Of a stretch of 64,000 nt of DNA, positions 52,138 to 60,583 are shown in pieces. The notes below the pieces were generated by a model, which saw nothing but the letters and a program-made list of their open reading frames with translations, was not told the DNA's origin and did not search any database. Source of the stretch: Mesorhizobium muleiense (GTDB lineage: Bacteria; Pseudomonadota; Alphaproteobacteria; Rhizobiales; Rhizobiaceae); the NCBI RefSeq assembly GCF_900099905.1, contig NZ_FNEE01000005.1:124001-188000 (forward strand), in the 5' to 3' direction. A program made the translations under genes and the position numbers. The stretch's first letter is position 1; every line of letters begins with the position of its first letter.

Positions 52138-53241
52138 TCATCTGCGATTGAGCGGTTCTGTGCTCTTGAGCAAGGCGACGAGTTGGCTTTGCTGACTTGT
52201 CCCGGTCTTGGCGAAAATCCGTTCGAGATAGGTCCGGCCGGTCTTCACGGTGATCTTCAAGTCGGATGCCGCATCTTTCAAGGGTCGTCCCTGCGAAAGC
52301 GCGGCGGCCAGACGAGCCTCGGAGGGCGTCAGGTCGAACAGGCCCGCGAGGAGGGTTGGTGAAGGCACGACGGAACTGGCGCTTACCGCCGTCGCCGCAA
52401 CCAGGATGTCCGCGCCGGAGAAAATATCATGTGCGGCGCGGCGCAGCGGCAAAAGATGGATGACCAGAGCCGGCCGGCTTTCGTTCGCAGCAACAGGAAT
52501 GGATCGGATCGCGAAATCGTTGCGGTTCTCGAGAATGGCCCGCTGGAAAAGCGCATTGGCGGAGGCATTGGCGATCGCCATGCCGCCATAGGCGGTTGGC
52601 AGAAACATCTCGGTCATTTCTTCCAGCAGGCTGTTGGACGTCAGCACGCGTCCCGATGCAGCCATGACCGCGGCCGGCAGCCCGATGGTCTCGAGTGCCG
52701 AGACGGTCGCCCTGGCCTGTTCCAACCCCAATCGCGCCGAGACCATGCCGGCCCGCGCGAAATGCGGGCGAAGCTGGTCCAGCCGATCGACCGACGCCCG
52801 ATCGTAGGTGCCATCCTTCATCCACCGTTGAAAGACGAAAGTGACGAGCTCGCCACTCGGCATGGCGACTGCCGAACAAACATGTGCGCCGATACCGGCC
52901 GCTCTCAGCTGTATCCGTACCGGATCACGTTCGACCTCTTCGGCTGTCAGGAAATCTTCGACCTGAACGAAGCTCGCCGGCTGCATGCTGCACATACGCT
53001 GAACGGCGTCAGAGAATTTCCAGCCGTCGCTGGCGACAAATTCATCAAACACGGATCGCAGCGAGTTGCCGTGAACCGGAGAAACGTCACTCAATCTGCC
53101 GCGAACCGGAGATTCGGCACTGAACAGGAAGATGGCGCCGGTGGCAGAACCTGAAAGACTGCCGGCAGCTTCGAGAGCATCCCCCCAAAGTTCCGGCACG
53201 AAAGCCGCCTCGTAGATCTTGTCCGTCAGATCGTCGAACAT
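52138..53241 (-). CDS. LuxR-family transcriptional regulator
   Basis: A 367-aa protein with a C-terminal GerE helix-turn-helix (about 300-360; F-D-L-T-P-S-E-A-R-L-A-A-A-L-S-Q-G, then L-E-R-I-F-A-K-T-G-T). The long N-terminal region is not an autoinducer-binding domain by eye; it has a PAS-like stretch (A-S-G-R-V-L-T-S-N) about residue 190. There is no luxI-type gene nearby. The signal is unknown. Confidence 0.8.
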   Translation of the reverse strand: MFDDLTDKIYEAAFVPELWGDALEAAGSLSGSATGAIFLFSAESPVRGRLSDVSPVHGNSLRSVFDEFVASDGWKFSDAVQRMCSMQPASFVQVEDFLTAEEVERDPVRIQLRAAGIGAHVCSAVAMPSGELVTFVFQRWMKDGTYDRASVDRLDQLRPHFARAGMVSARLGLEQARATVSALETIGLPAAVMAASGRVLTSNSLLEEMTEMFLPTAYGGMAIANASANALFQRAILENRNDFAIRSIPVAANESRPALVIHLLPLRRAAHDIFSGADILVAATAVSASSVVPSPTLLAGLFDLTPSEARLAAALSQGRPLKDAASDLKITVKTGRTYLERIFAKTGTSQQSQLVALLKSTEPLNRR

Positions 53242-53509
53242 GGGCGCAAGCCTGTTTCAGAGTCAGCACGCTACTGGCCCGGATCAGCGCCCGCTGCCGC
53301 TGACCTAGTCCCGCGCGATCAAAATGCCAACGCTGAAACCGGAGTCAACCGCAGATTGCGGTCGAGTTGTATTCGGTTCTCGATAGTGGCCATCATAGCA
53401 GCCGCCGCTGTAGCCTCGGACTTAAAAACGACAAAACCCGCCAGACTGGGTCCAGCGGGCTCGGAACCGGCGGCGGGAAACCCGCCTGCCTCGGCTCTTG
53501 CTTGGCGGA

Positions 53510-53650
53510 TCAAAGCGTCTTGCGGGCGATCCTCTCGATGTCACCACGGTTGATGCCGAGGTCGTTTAGCTCGCGGGCGTTCAGGCGGTTCAGTTCGCGC
53601 ACGGTTTCATTGTACATGCGCCAGTTACGGAAAGCACGGATCGGGTTCAT
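53510..53650 (-). CDS. DUF1127 protein
   Basis: A 46-aa Arg-rich peptide that is a full DUF1127 motif: R-A-F-R-N-W-R-M-Y-N-E-T-V-R-E-L-N then L-N-D-L-G-I-N-R-G-D-I. GGAGGA sits six bases before the ATG. DUF1127 peptides are linked to RNA-binding, phosphate and stress phenotypes in rhizobia. Confidence 0.85.
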   Translation of the reverse strand: MNPIRAFRNWRMYNETVRELNRLNARELNDLGINRGDIERIARKTL

Positions 53651-53782
53651 GGTAGTCCTCCATCGTTTCGATGCCGCTCAAATAGGCACCGTTGATGAAA
53701 AATTGAACAGACGCTTTTGCATGGCGGCAATGCGTTTGTTGCATTGCGCAATTAAGGTTTTGTTCAGCTTGCTTGCCGACCG

Positions 53783-54796
53783 TCAGCCGACATCGAGCAC
53801 GATCTTGCCGATGTGGTCGCCGTCCTCCATCCGCTCATGCGCCCGCCACGCTTCCCTGAGCGGAAAGATCATGTCCATGACCGGTGCTACCTTGCGGGTG
53901 CCGAGCAGCGGCCACACCTGCGCCTCCAGCGCTGCGGCGATCGCCGCCTTGAATTCGACGGTGCGCGGCCGCAGCATCGAGCCGGTGTGGGTGAGCCGCT
54001 TGGCCATCATCTTCGAGAAGTCGGTGCTTGCCACCGCCCCGCTCTGCGTGGCGATCTGGACGATGCGGCCTTCCACCGCCGCGGCCTCGTAGTTTCGCAC
54101 CACATAGTCGCCGCCGACCATGTCGAGGATGACGTTGGCGCCCTTGCCGCCGGTCGCGTCCTTGACCGCCGCGACGAAGTCCTCCTCGCGGTAGTTGATC
54201 GCCCGGTCGGCGCCGAGCTTCAGACAGGCGTCACACTTCTCCTGGCTGCCGGCAGTGGTAATGACATGGGCGCCGAAGGCCGAGGCGAGCTGGATCGCCG
54301 TGGTGCCGATCCCGGACGAGCCGCCATGCACGAGCAGCGTCTCGCCGCTCTTCAGGGCGCCGCGTTCGAAGACATTATGCCAGACGGTGAAGTAGTTTTC
54401 CGGTACCGCCGCCGCTTCGGTGTGGGTAAAGCCGGCGGGCAGCGGCAGCACGCTGCCGGCATGCACCTTGACGTATTCGGCATAGCCGCCGCCGGGCGTC
54501 AGCGCGCAGACCCGGTCGCCGACGCGCCAGCGCGATATCTCGTCGCCAAGAGCGGCAACTTCGCCTGACGCTTCGAGGCCCGGCAGGTCCGACGCACCAG
54601 GCGGCGGCGGGTAGACGCCCTTGCGTTGCTGCACATCCGGCCGGTTGATACCGGCGGCGCGCACCCGGATCAGTATTTCGCCAGGTCCGGGCACGGGCAC
54701 GTCGCGCGTTTCCGGTTTCAGAACCCGCGGTCCGCCGGGTTCCGAGATCGCGATGGCCGTCATCTTCGCCGGAATCTTGTCCTGTCCGCTCGCCAT
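53783..54796 (-). CDS. NAD(P)H-quinone oxidoreductase (zinc-less MDR family)
   Basis: A 337-aa medium-chain reductase with a GroES-like N-domain (A-G-I-N-R-P-D-V-Q-Q-R) and the Rossmann motif V-H-G-G-S-S-G-I-G-T-T-A near residue 155. It has the PIG3/QOR-type features and no catalytic zinc cysteines. It should reduce quinones or similar acceptors with NADPH. Divergent from the DUF1192 gene. Confidence 0.88.
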   Translation of the reverse strand: MASGQDKIPAKMTAIAISEPGGPRVLKPETRDVPVPGPGEILIRVRAAGINRPDVQQRKGVYPPPPGASDLPGLEASGEVAALGDEISRWRVGDRVCALTPGGGYAEYVKVHAGSVLPLPAGFTHTEAAAVPENYFTVWHNVFERGALKSGETLLVHGGSSGIGTTAIQLASAFGAHVITTAGSQEKCDACLKLGADRAINYREEDFVAAVKDATGGKGANVILDMVGGDYVVRNYEAAAVEGRIVQIATQSGAVASTDFSKMMAKRLTHTGSMLRPRTVEFKAAIAAALEAQVWPLLGTRKVAPVMDMIFPLREAWRAHERMEDGDHIGKIVLDVG

Positions 54797-54990
54797 GAAT
54801 TTTTCCCGTCTCGCTTCGCCAGTTTCTTGCCGACTTGCCGGTTTTATTGCCGACTGTTTGCATCCGTGCCCCTGCCCTATGTATGCTCATTGCCAAATCA
54901 GGCAAATGGCCACTGCTGCGCCGGGCGTGCGATTGGACGCGCCAAGGACGCTGTAGCCGTTTAATTTTGACGCATGAGCGAGGAGCGACG

Positions 54991-55185
54991 ATGGCGATCT
55001 TCGACGACGAACCCAAAAAGAAAGCGCGCCCGCATGAGATCGGGCAGGATCTGTCGCTGCTTTCCGTCGATGAACTGTCCGAGCGGATCGGCATCTTGCG
55101 CGACGAGATCGCCCGGCTCGAAGCCGAGCTCAAGACCAAGGGCACCACCAAATCAGCGGCCGAGGCGCTGTTTCGCCGCGAATAG
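54991..55185 (+). CDS. DUF1192 protein
   Basis: A 64-aa protein starting M-A-I-F-D-D-E-P-K-K-K with the family core L-S-V-D-E-L-S-E-R-I-G-I-L-R-D-E-I-A-R-L-E. Short coiled-coil peptide conserved in Rhizobiales, function unknown. GAGGAG precedes the ATG. Confidence 0.87.
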   Translation: MAIFDDEPKKKARPHEIGQDLSLLSVDELSERIGILRDEIARLEAELKTKGTTKSAAEALFRRE

Positions 55186-55269
55186 TTTCCAGAGCCGAAC
55201 CGCCCGCCGCCGAAAAGCTCGAATGCGGCTGTCTTCAGATCCTCCCTAGATTCCAGCCGGATCAGCTAA

Positions 55270-56520
55270 ATGATGTTTGCAAGCTACCGACCGATCCTCT
55301 CGCTGCTTCGCGGCACCGCTTTCCTGCTGGCGGCAACCGGACTGCACGGGCTGTTATTGCCGTTGCGCGGCCAGTTGGAGGGTTTCTCGACCGCATCGCT
55401 CGGCCTGATGGGCACGGCCTGGGCCGGCGGCTTCGTCACCGGCTGCTTCTTTGCGCCGCGCCTGGTGCGCCGCGCCGGTCACGTACGCGCTTTTGGCGCC
55501 TTTGCGGCATCGGGAGCCATCGTCGCACTGCTCACCGGCCTGATCATCGACGAATATATCTGGATCCTGCTGCGCGCCTTCACCGGCTTCACCATGGCCG
55601 GCGCCTTCATGATCATCGAAAGCTGGCTCAACGAGAAGTCCACCAACGAGAACCGCGGCGCCGTCTTCGGCCTTTACATGATGGTCACCTATGCCTCGAT
55701 CATGGGCGGCCAGATGATCGTTGCCGGCGGTGATGTGAAGTCGGCCTCGCTGTTCATGATCACCGGTATCCTGTTCTGCCTGTCGCTCATTCCGACCGCA
55801 GTGTCGACGGCTTCGCATCCCAAGCCGCTGCAGGACGTCTCGCTCGACGTCAAGGGGCTCTATGTCAATTCGCCGGTGTCGGCGATCGCCTGCGTTCTGA
55901 TCGGCGTCGCCAACGGCGCCTGGGGCACGCTTGGCGCCGTCTATGGCGCCCGCATCGGCATTTCCACGGCGGAGATCGCGCTGATGATGAGCCTGGTGGT
56001 CGTCGCCGGCGCCGCCATGCAACTTCCGGCCGGGCGTCTCTCCGACAAGACTGACCGCCGCTTTGTGCTGGCGGGCCTGGCATTCGGCGCGGCGCTGTTC
56101 GCCATCGCGCTGTTCCTGTTCGAGCCGCGCTCCGGCGTCTTCGTCATCGTCTGCACCGCTGCCTACGGGGCCTTTGCCTACACGCTTTATTCGATCGCCG
56201 TGGCCCATGCCAACGACCACGCCCGGGCGGAGGATTTTGTCAAAGTGTCCGGCGGCTTGCTGCTGCTCTATGGTTTCGGCACGATGATCGGGCCGCTGCT
56301 GGCCGCCGGCCTGATGGGCTGGATGCGTCCGGAAAGCCTGTTCCTTGCAACGGCACTCGCGCATCTTTGCCTGGCAGGCTATACGCTGCTGCGCATCAGC
56401 CGGCGCGCACCGGTGCCAATCGAAGACCGCGACGCCTTCAAGACGCAACCGGCCGAGCGCTCGATCACGCCGGAAGCCTTGCGGCTCGATCCGCGCAGAA
56501 AGCCTGAAACCAACGGTTGA
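55270..56520 (+). CDS. MFS transporter
   Basis: A 416-aa major facilitator with about twelve membrane helices. The loop 2-3 region R-L-V-R-R-A-G-H-V-R and loop 8-9 G-R-L-S-D-K-T-D-R-R-F-V carry the MFS charged motif. Substrate unknown; it resembles the sugar/drug exporters of the YcaD-like group. Position of the first ATG is approximate to one base. Confidence 0.85.
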   Translation: MMFASYRPILSLLRGTAFLLAATGLHGLLLPLRGQLEGFSTASLGLMGTAWAGGFVTGCFFAPRLVRRAGHVRAFGAFAASGAIVALLTGLIIDEYIWILLRAFTGFTMAGAFMIIESWLNEKSTNENRGAVFGLYMMVTYASIMGGQMIVAGGDVKSASLFMITGILFCLSLIPTAVSTASHPKPLQDVSLDVKGLYVNSPVSAIACVLIGVANGAWGTLGAVYGARIGISTAEIALMMSLVVVAGAAMQLPAGRLSDKTDRRFVLAGLAFGAALFAIALFLFEPRSGVFVIVCTAAYGAFAYTLYSIAVAHANDHARAEDFVKVSGGLLLLYGFGTMIGPLLAAGLMGWMRPESLFLATALAHLCLAGYTLLRISRRAPVPIEDRDAFKTQPAERSITPEALRLDPRRKPETNG

Positions 56521-56551
56521 GATTTGGAAAACTTTGCCTCACAAATAAGCC

Positions 56552-56839
56552 ATGATGTTTTCCGACGCCTTCATGGCGATTGCCGATCCCAACCGGCGCT
56601 ATCTCTTGGAAGAGCTTCGGCGCGGCCCGAAGACCGTCAACGAACTGGCCGCCGGGTTGCCGGTCTCGCGCCCGGCGGTTTCGCAGCATCTGAAAGTGCT
56701 GCTCGACGCCGGGCTGGTCAACGCCAAGCCGGAAGGGACAAGGCGCGTCTATACGGTCAGCAGTGCCGGCTTCCTGAAGCTCAACATCTGGCTCGACCAG
56801 TTCTGGGAAGCCGAGCAGCTTGGCTCGCCCGGAAGCTGA
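56552..56839 (+). CDS. ArsR-family transcriptional regulator
   Basis: A 95-aa winged helix: A-D-P-N-R-R-Y-L-L-E-E-L, V-N-E-L-A-A-G-L-P-V-S-R-P-A-V-S-Q-H-L and G-L-V-N-A-K-P-E-G-T-R-R-V-Y. No metal-site cysteines, so it belongs to the non-metal ArsR group often paired with an AHSA1/SRPBCC gene, which is absent here. It lies 32 bp after the MFS gene. Confidence 0.85.
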   Translation: MMFSDAFMAIADPNRRYLLEELRRGPKTVNELAAGLPVSRPAVSQHLKVLLDAGLVNAKPEGTRRVYTVSSAGFLKLNIWLDQFWEAEQLGSPGS

Positions 56840-56945
56840 GCTGCGCCGTCGCATCTTTGCCAGTAGACAGGCATGGCGAAGCTCCTCTGGATCCAGGTGC
56901 TGGCGCTGAGCCTCACATCTCATTGAAACAATGTCAGACACCGGC

Positions 56946-57557
56946 CTAAGCGTTCCAGCTTGGACGTTTCTGAACGCGGTCGAGCCAATGATGGACATTG
57001 ACGAGCGAGTCCGGGATGTCGGCTCCGAAGAAGGCGCCAAGCCACGCTGCGACGCCGGCGGTGATGTCGGCGACGGAGTACTGGTCGCCCGCGATGAACG
57101 GGCGGCCATCGGCGATCTCGCGGTCAAGCCACGCCCACTTTGCCGGAACGGCTTCGCGCTGGGTTTCGGCGAAAGCCGGGAACTGCACAAGCCGCTCCGC
57201 AAACATGGGATCGGAATGCAGCGCAATGCTGCCGATCGTTCCGAAGATCTCGATCTCGGCGCGGCGGTTCCACATCTCGACCTTGCCTTGGCTGACCGCG
57301 TCCGAGCCGAATAGTGCCGGCGTTGGATGAAGCGCCTCCAGATAGCGGCAGATGGCGATGCTTTCGGTGATCACCGTGCCGTCATCGAGCACGAGCACGG
57401 GAATCTGGCCGAGTGAGTTGAGCTCAAGGAATTGCGGGGTTTTGTGCTCGCCTTTTGTCAGATCGACATCAACCCGCGGAACGTCGATGCCTTTCTCAGC
57501 CATGAAGATACGAACGCGATAAGAATTCGGACCAATGCCGCAGTAGAGTTTCATCAT
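56946..57557 (-). CDS. Glutathione S-transferase
   Basis: A 203-aa GST. The thioredoxin-like N-domain has N-S-L-G-Q-I-P-V-L-V-L-D and the glutathione motif I-T-E-S-I-A-I-C-R-Y-L-E, followed by a helical C-domain with D-Q-Y-S-V-A-D-I-T. Normal length, substrate unknown. Confidence 0.9.
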   Translation of the reverse strand: MMKLYCGIGPNSYRVRIFMAEKGIDVPRVDVDLTKGEHKTPQFLELNSLGQIPVLVLDDGTVITESIAICRYLEALHPTPALFGSDAVSQGKVEMWNRRAEIEIFGTIGSIALHSDPMFAERLVQFPAFAETQREAVPAKWAWLDREIADGRPFIAGDQYSVADITAGVAAWLGAFFGADIPDSLVNVHHWLDRVQKRPSWNA

Positions 57558-57651
57558 ATCCTCCCGATTCTGCTGGTCTTTGGCTCAGGCTGGGGCGCTC
57601 GCGCGCATTCCACCCGCAGGTTGTATGGTGTGTCAAGGTTCGACCCGCTGC

Positions 57652-58533
57652 TTACCTGGCCTGGCTATGGGCGACGATGGCATCAACGATCGCGGCCCAA
57701 TCGTCGGGATGCAGTTCGTGGCCGCCGCCTTCAATGCGGACCAGCCTCGCGCCGGCAACTGCATCGGCCAGAGCGGCGCCATGCTCGACCGGAAAGATCG
57801 GATCATCGGTGCCGTGGATGACGAGGAGCGGAACCTTCAAGTCGTGCAGGCGACCCTTGCAATCCTCGCTGCCCCGATCCTCGCCGCCCCGATCCTCGCC
57901 GCCCCGATCTTCACCGCTCTCAAGCATGAAATGATTGGTCGCGCTTAGAAAACCGCCGGATCGGTCGTAGTCCTGTTCGACGAAGGCCCTCGTCCGCTTC
58001 CCGTCGAAGGGATGCGCGGTGCCGGCGATCGCATGTGCGTCCTTGACGATGTAGTCGACCACCTGGGCTCGGTCCGACCAGTCGACCTTGGCGCCTTCGG
58101 CCGAATGCTTCATATAGGCTTCGCTCGTCCCTGGCAGATGCGACGTGTCGATCCCGATTGGCGAAGTGCTGATCGCCGTTAGCGAGAGGATCCGCGACGG
58201 ATGTTTCAACGCCACGAGTTGCGCGATCATGCCGCCCATCGACATGCCGACGACATGCGCTTTCGTGATGCCATGATTGTCGAGGACGCGAATGGCGTCG
58301 TCCACCATGTCGGCGAAAGTGTAAGGCGGTTCGCCCGGCGCATATTTGGTCGAACGGCCGGTATCGCGATTGTCATAGCGGATCACGAACCGGCCCTTGC
58401 CGGCCAGTTTCCGGCAGAACGCCTCAGGCCACCAAAGCATCGAAGCCATCGCGCCCATAATCAGCAGCATCGGCGGATGCGCGGGATCGCCAAACGTCTG
58501 CGACACGATTTCGGGTTCCGCTGCCTTGGTCAT
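57652..58533 (-). CDS. Alpha/beta hydrolase
   Basis: A 293-aa hydrolase. The oxyanion-side motif Y-D-N-R-D-T-G-R-S, nucleophile elbow G-M-S-M-G-G-M (Ser near residue 97), acid in H-G-T-D-D-P and His in G-G-G-H-E-L complete the triad. A run of 15-bp repeats inserts G-E-D-R-G units in a loop (57862-57921). The start at 58533 follows GAGGAG. Divergent from the HxlR regulator gene 99 bp away and probably controlled by it. Confidence 0.87.
   Translation of the reverse strand: MTKAAEPEIVSQTFGDPAHPPMLLIMGAMASMLWWPEAFCRKLAGKGRFVIRYDNRDTGRSTKYAPGEPPYTFADMVDDAIRVLDNHGITKAHVVGMSMGGMIAQLVALKHPSRILSLTAISTSPIGIDTSHLPGTSEAYMKHSAEGAKVDWSDRAQVVDYIVKDAHAIAGTAHPFDGKRTRAFVEQDYDRSGGFLSATNHFMLESGEDRGGEDRGGEDRGSEDCKGRLHDLKVPLLVIHGTDDPIFPVEHGAALADAVAGARLVRIEGGGHELHPDDWAAIVDAIVAHSQAR
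57862..57921 (-). repeat. In-frame 15-bp tandem repeat in the hydrolase gene
   Basis: Units at 57862-57876, 57877-57891, 57892-57906 and a degenerate 57907-57921, each ATCCTCGCCGCCCCG, encode G-G-E-D-R blocks in a surface-type loop before the catalytic Asp. Likely length-variable. Confidence 0.9.
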
Positions 58534-58576
58534 GGTCGTCGTCTCCTCTCTGCAAACCGATTGCATTTCGCAATCA

Positions 58577-58611
58577 GTTGCACGATAATAAAACTGATAT
58601 GATAATGCAAC
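58577..58611. promoter_or_regulatory. Dyad between hydrolase and HxlR regulator genes
   Basis: GTTGCA (58577-58582) and TGCAAC (58606-58611) form a spaced palindrome with an AT-rich centre (ATAATAAAACTGATATGATAA) in the 99-bp divergent promoter region. A plausible HxlR operator. Confidence 0.55.
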
Positions 58612-58632
58612 CAGTTTCTGTCGGAGATTCGC

Positions 58633-59160
58633 ATGAGCATCGATCATCGGTCTGGGTGCCCGATCAACCTGTCGCTTGAAGTGTTCGGCGACCGGTGGAG
58701 CCTGATCATCCTTCGCGACATGATTTTCGGCGGCAAACGCCACTTTCGCGACCTGCTCAACGGGTCATTGGAACGCATCGCTTCCAACATCCTCGCCGAT
58801 CGGCTGAAACGGCTGATGGAACTCGGCATGCTGACCAGGGCCGACGATCCCACCCACAAGCAGAAGGCGATCTACAGCCTGACCGAAATGGCGATAACGC
58901 TGGTGCCGATCCTGGCGCATCTCGGCGCCTGGGGTCGCGTCTGGCTGCCGGTCAGCGAGGAGCTCTCGATCCGCGCCGAGCTTCTGGAAAAGGGCGGCCC
59001 GCCGATGTGGGAAAAGTTCATGGACGAACTGCGCCACGAACATCTGGGCACGCCTTCCGACACGCCGCCGGATGCCACCGTGCGTGCGACGTTGCAGGCC
59101 GGATACGAGGCGGTTGTCGCCCGAAAGGCGGCGGGCGCCGGGTGCGATGCCGGCGCCTGA
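58633..59160 (+). CDS. HxlR-family transcriptional regulator
   Basis: A 175-aa winged-helix protein: G-C-P-I-N-L-S-L-E-V-F-G-D-R-W-S-L-I-I-L-R-D is the family start, with R-I-A-S-N-I-L-A-D-R-L in the recognition helix. The conserved cysteine near residue 9 is the usual redox or aldehyde sensor in this family. It may respond to electrophiles and control the divergent hydrolase gene. The C-terminal extension is longer than in minimal HxlR. Confidence 0.88.
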   Translation: MSIDHRSGCPINLSLEVFGDRWSLIILRDMIFGGKRHFRDLLNGSLERIASNILADRLKRLMELGMLTRADDPTHKQKAIYSLTEMAITLVPILAHLGAWGRVWLPVSEELSIRAELLEKGGPPMWEKFMDELRHEHLGTPSDTPPDATVRATLQAGYEAVVARKAAGAGCDAGA

Positions 59161-59227
59161 CCAACTTATTTCCCCCATCGCAGGGCGGCTCTGCTATTAA
59201 AGCCATTGAAAACTATAATTTACGGGA

Positions 59228-59473
59228 TTGGAAAAGCCCTTGGTTGAGAACTCTAAGGATACTGCCCGCGCGCGGGCCGATTTGCGTTTCAAGAAGCAGG
59301 AAGAGGCAGCCACGGTTCGTCAGAAGGCGATGGCGGAATATGTCGCTGAGAGCGATGCCCGCCAGATAAAGACCAACAAGCTGAGGGCGCTCCGCCTTGC
59401 CAAGGAAGCGGAAGACCTCGCCAATGCGCCGGCTGCTCCGGTGAAGAAGCCGACACGCGCCAAGAAAAAATAG
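59228..59473 (+). CDS. Small charged helical protein
   Basis: An 81-aa protein of Lys/Arg/Ala/Glu-rich helix (A-R-A-D-L-R-F-K-K-Q-E-E-A-A) ending in K-K-P-T-R-A-K-K-K. No ATG start is available; TTG at 59228 is the likeliest, with TTG 59240 as alternative. A common Rhizobiales small protein of unknown role. Confidence 0.62.
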   Translation: MEKPLVENSKDTARARADLRFKKQEEAATVRQKAMAEYVAESDARQIKTNKLRALRLAKEAEDLANAPAAPVKKPTRAKKK

Positions 59474-59547
59474 CGGTCCGGCGTGTCGGGCGGGCCTGTC
59501 CTGCCGTCGGCAGGTGCTGACAACGAGGCGGCTGCTTCACCGCCTTT

Positions 59548-59620
59548 TATGCATGTCGTTACAGCAAAACCGCTGCGCACCCTCGTTCAAGCCCGAGGCA
59601 TGCTTTGCGCGACATGCATT
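59548..59620 (-). repeat. Dispersed intergenic palindrome, family copy 4 (inverted)
   Basis: On the minus strand it begins ATGCATGTCGCGCAAA, carries GCATGCCTCGGGCTTGAAC and GTGCGCAGCGGTTTTGC, and ends TAACGACATGCAT. It starts at the stop codon of the membrane protein gene (59619-59621), as copy 1 abuts the stop of its neighbour. Confidence 0.88.
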
Positions 59621-60020
59621 AGCTCATGGTTATGTCGCGGCTGGCTGCTCGCATCGATACTGAGAAGCCGGCCAGGACGTCGACCAGTGCGATGACCATC
59701 AAAATGAAGAAAACCGAGTGCGCCGCGCCCTTGACCAGCAGGAACTCGACCAGGAACGCCACGAAGACGAACGTCGACAACAGGTGGTCCATGATCGAGG
59801 CGCTGGTCGTGCGCGTCGATTTCAAGATTTCGACGAAGAAGAGAAGCAGCCCGATCAGCACGATCAGATCGCCGAGCGTCATCGAGAACACTCCGCCCGA
59901 CATCATGCGGATCGAGAACATCTGGATTGCCCAGGGATCGTCGCCGCCGCCGAATATTCCCAGAAGCCCCAGGTTATAGAGGACGAAGGGTACGATCAGC
60001 AGCGGGATGGCACCGAACAT
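59619..60020 (-). CDS. Hypothetical membrane protein
   Basis: A 133-aa protein with four predicted membrane helices (about 3-24, 47-65, 78-98 and 100-122). Its last helix has F-I-L-M-V-I-A-L-V-D-V-L-A-G-F-S. GGAG precedes the ATG at 60020. Family not recognised. Confidence 0.75.
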   Translation of the reverse strand: MFGAIPLLIVPFVLYNLGLLGIFGGGDDPWAIQMFSIRMMSGGVFSMTLGDLIVLIGLLLFFVEILKSTRTTSASIMDHLLSTFVFVAFLVEFLLVKGAAHSVFFILMVIALVDVLAGFSVSMRAASRDITMS

Positions 60021-60203
60021 CAGAAGGCTCCGGTTGGACAGCCTTCTCTAGTATGCGCTCGGCGTTCGCCGTCAAGAATTTTCGCATGCGACCGCGAACA
60101 CGGACAAAGACCGTGCGAAATAACAGTACCAGCCGGTACGGCTGCATCCGGTACGGCTGCTGGCATACTTGACAACAATTCGAGGGGCGATCATCTGCGC
60201 AAA

Positions 60204-60232
60204 ACGCAGAAAGACCGGCGCGATGGCCGGTC
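60204..60232 (-). terminator. Terminator after rpmF
   Basis: On the minus strand a GACCGGC/GCCGGTC stem (60213-60232) is followed by TTTCTGCG and a second small stem TCTGCG/CGCAGA. It lies 31 bp after the rpmF stop. Confidence 0.6.
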
Positions 60233-60263
60233 CTTCGATAGTCCCAAACCGTCGAAAGCGTTC

Positions 60264-60446
60264 TCAGCTTTCCTTCGGCTCCAGAACTTGGCGACCGCGA
60301 TACATGCCGGTCTTCAGGTCGATATGGTGCGGGCGGCGCATCTCGCCGGAATTCTTGTCCTCGACATAGGTCGGGGCCTTCAGCGCATCGGCCGAGCGGC
60401 GCATGCCGCGCTTCGACGGGGAGGTTTTTCGTTTCGGTACGGCCAT
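60264..60446 (-). CDS. rpmF: 50S ribosomal protein L32
   Basis: A 60-aa protein starting [18 protein letters not shown], with [13 protein letters not shown] near the end, the diagnostic alphaproteobacterial bL32 sequence. The four cysteines of some L32 proteins are absent, as is usual for this group. Confidence 0.97.
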   Translation of the reverse strand: MAVPKRKTSPSKRGMRRSADALKAPTYVEDKNSGEMRRPHHIDLKTGMYRGRQVLEPKES

Positions 60447-60583
60447 GGATATGCTCCACTACATGGTCAAAATGCCCCGGCTGCCCTCGTGAAAGGGCCG
60501 CGTCAGGGCCGGAATCTGAGAAAGTCGGGTGCCTATACACGCCCTGCGCCGTTTTGGCCAGCGCCGTCGCGAATTTTTTTAAG

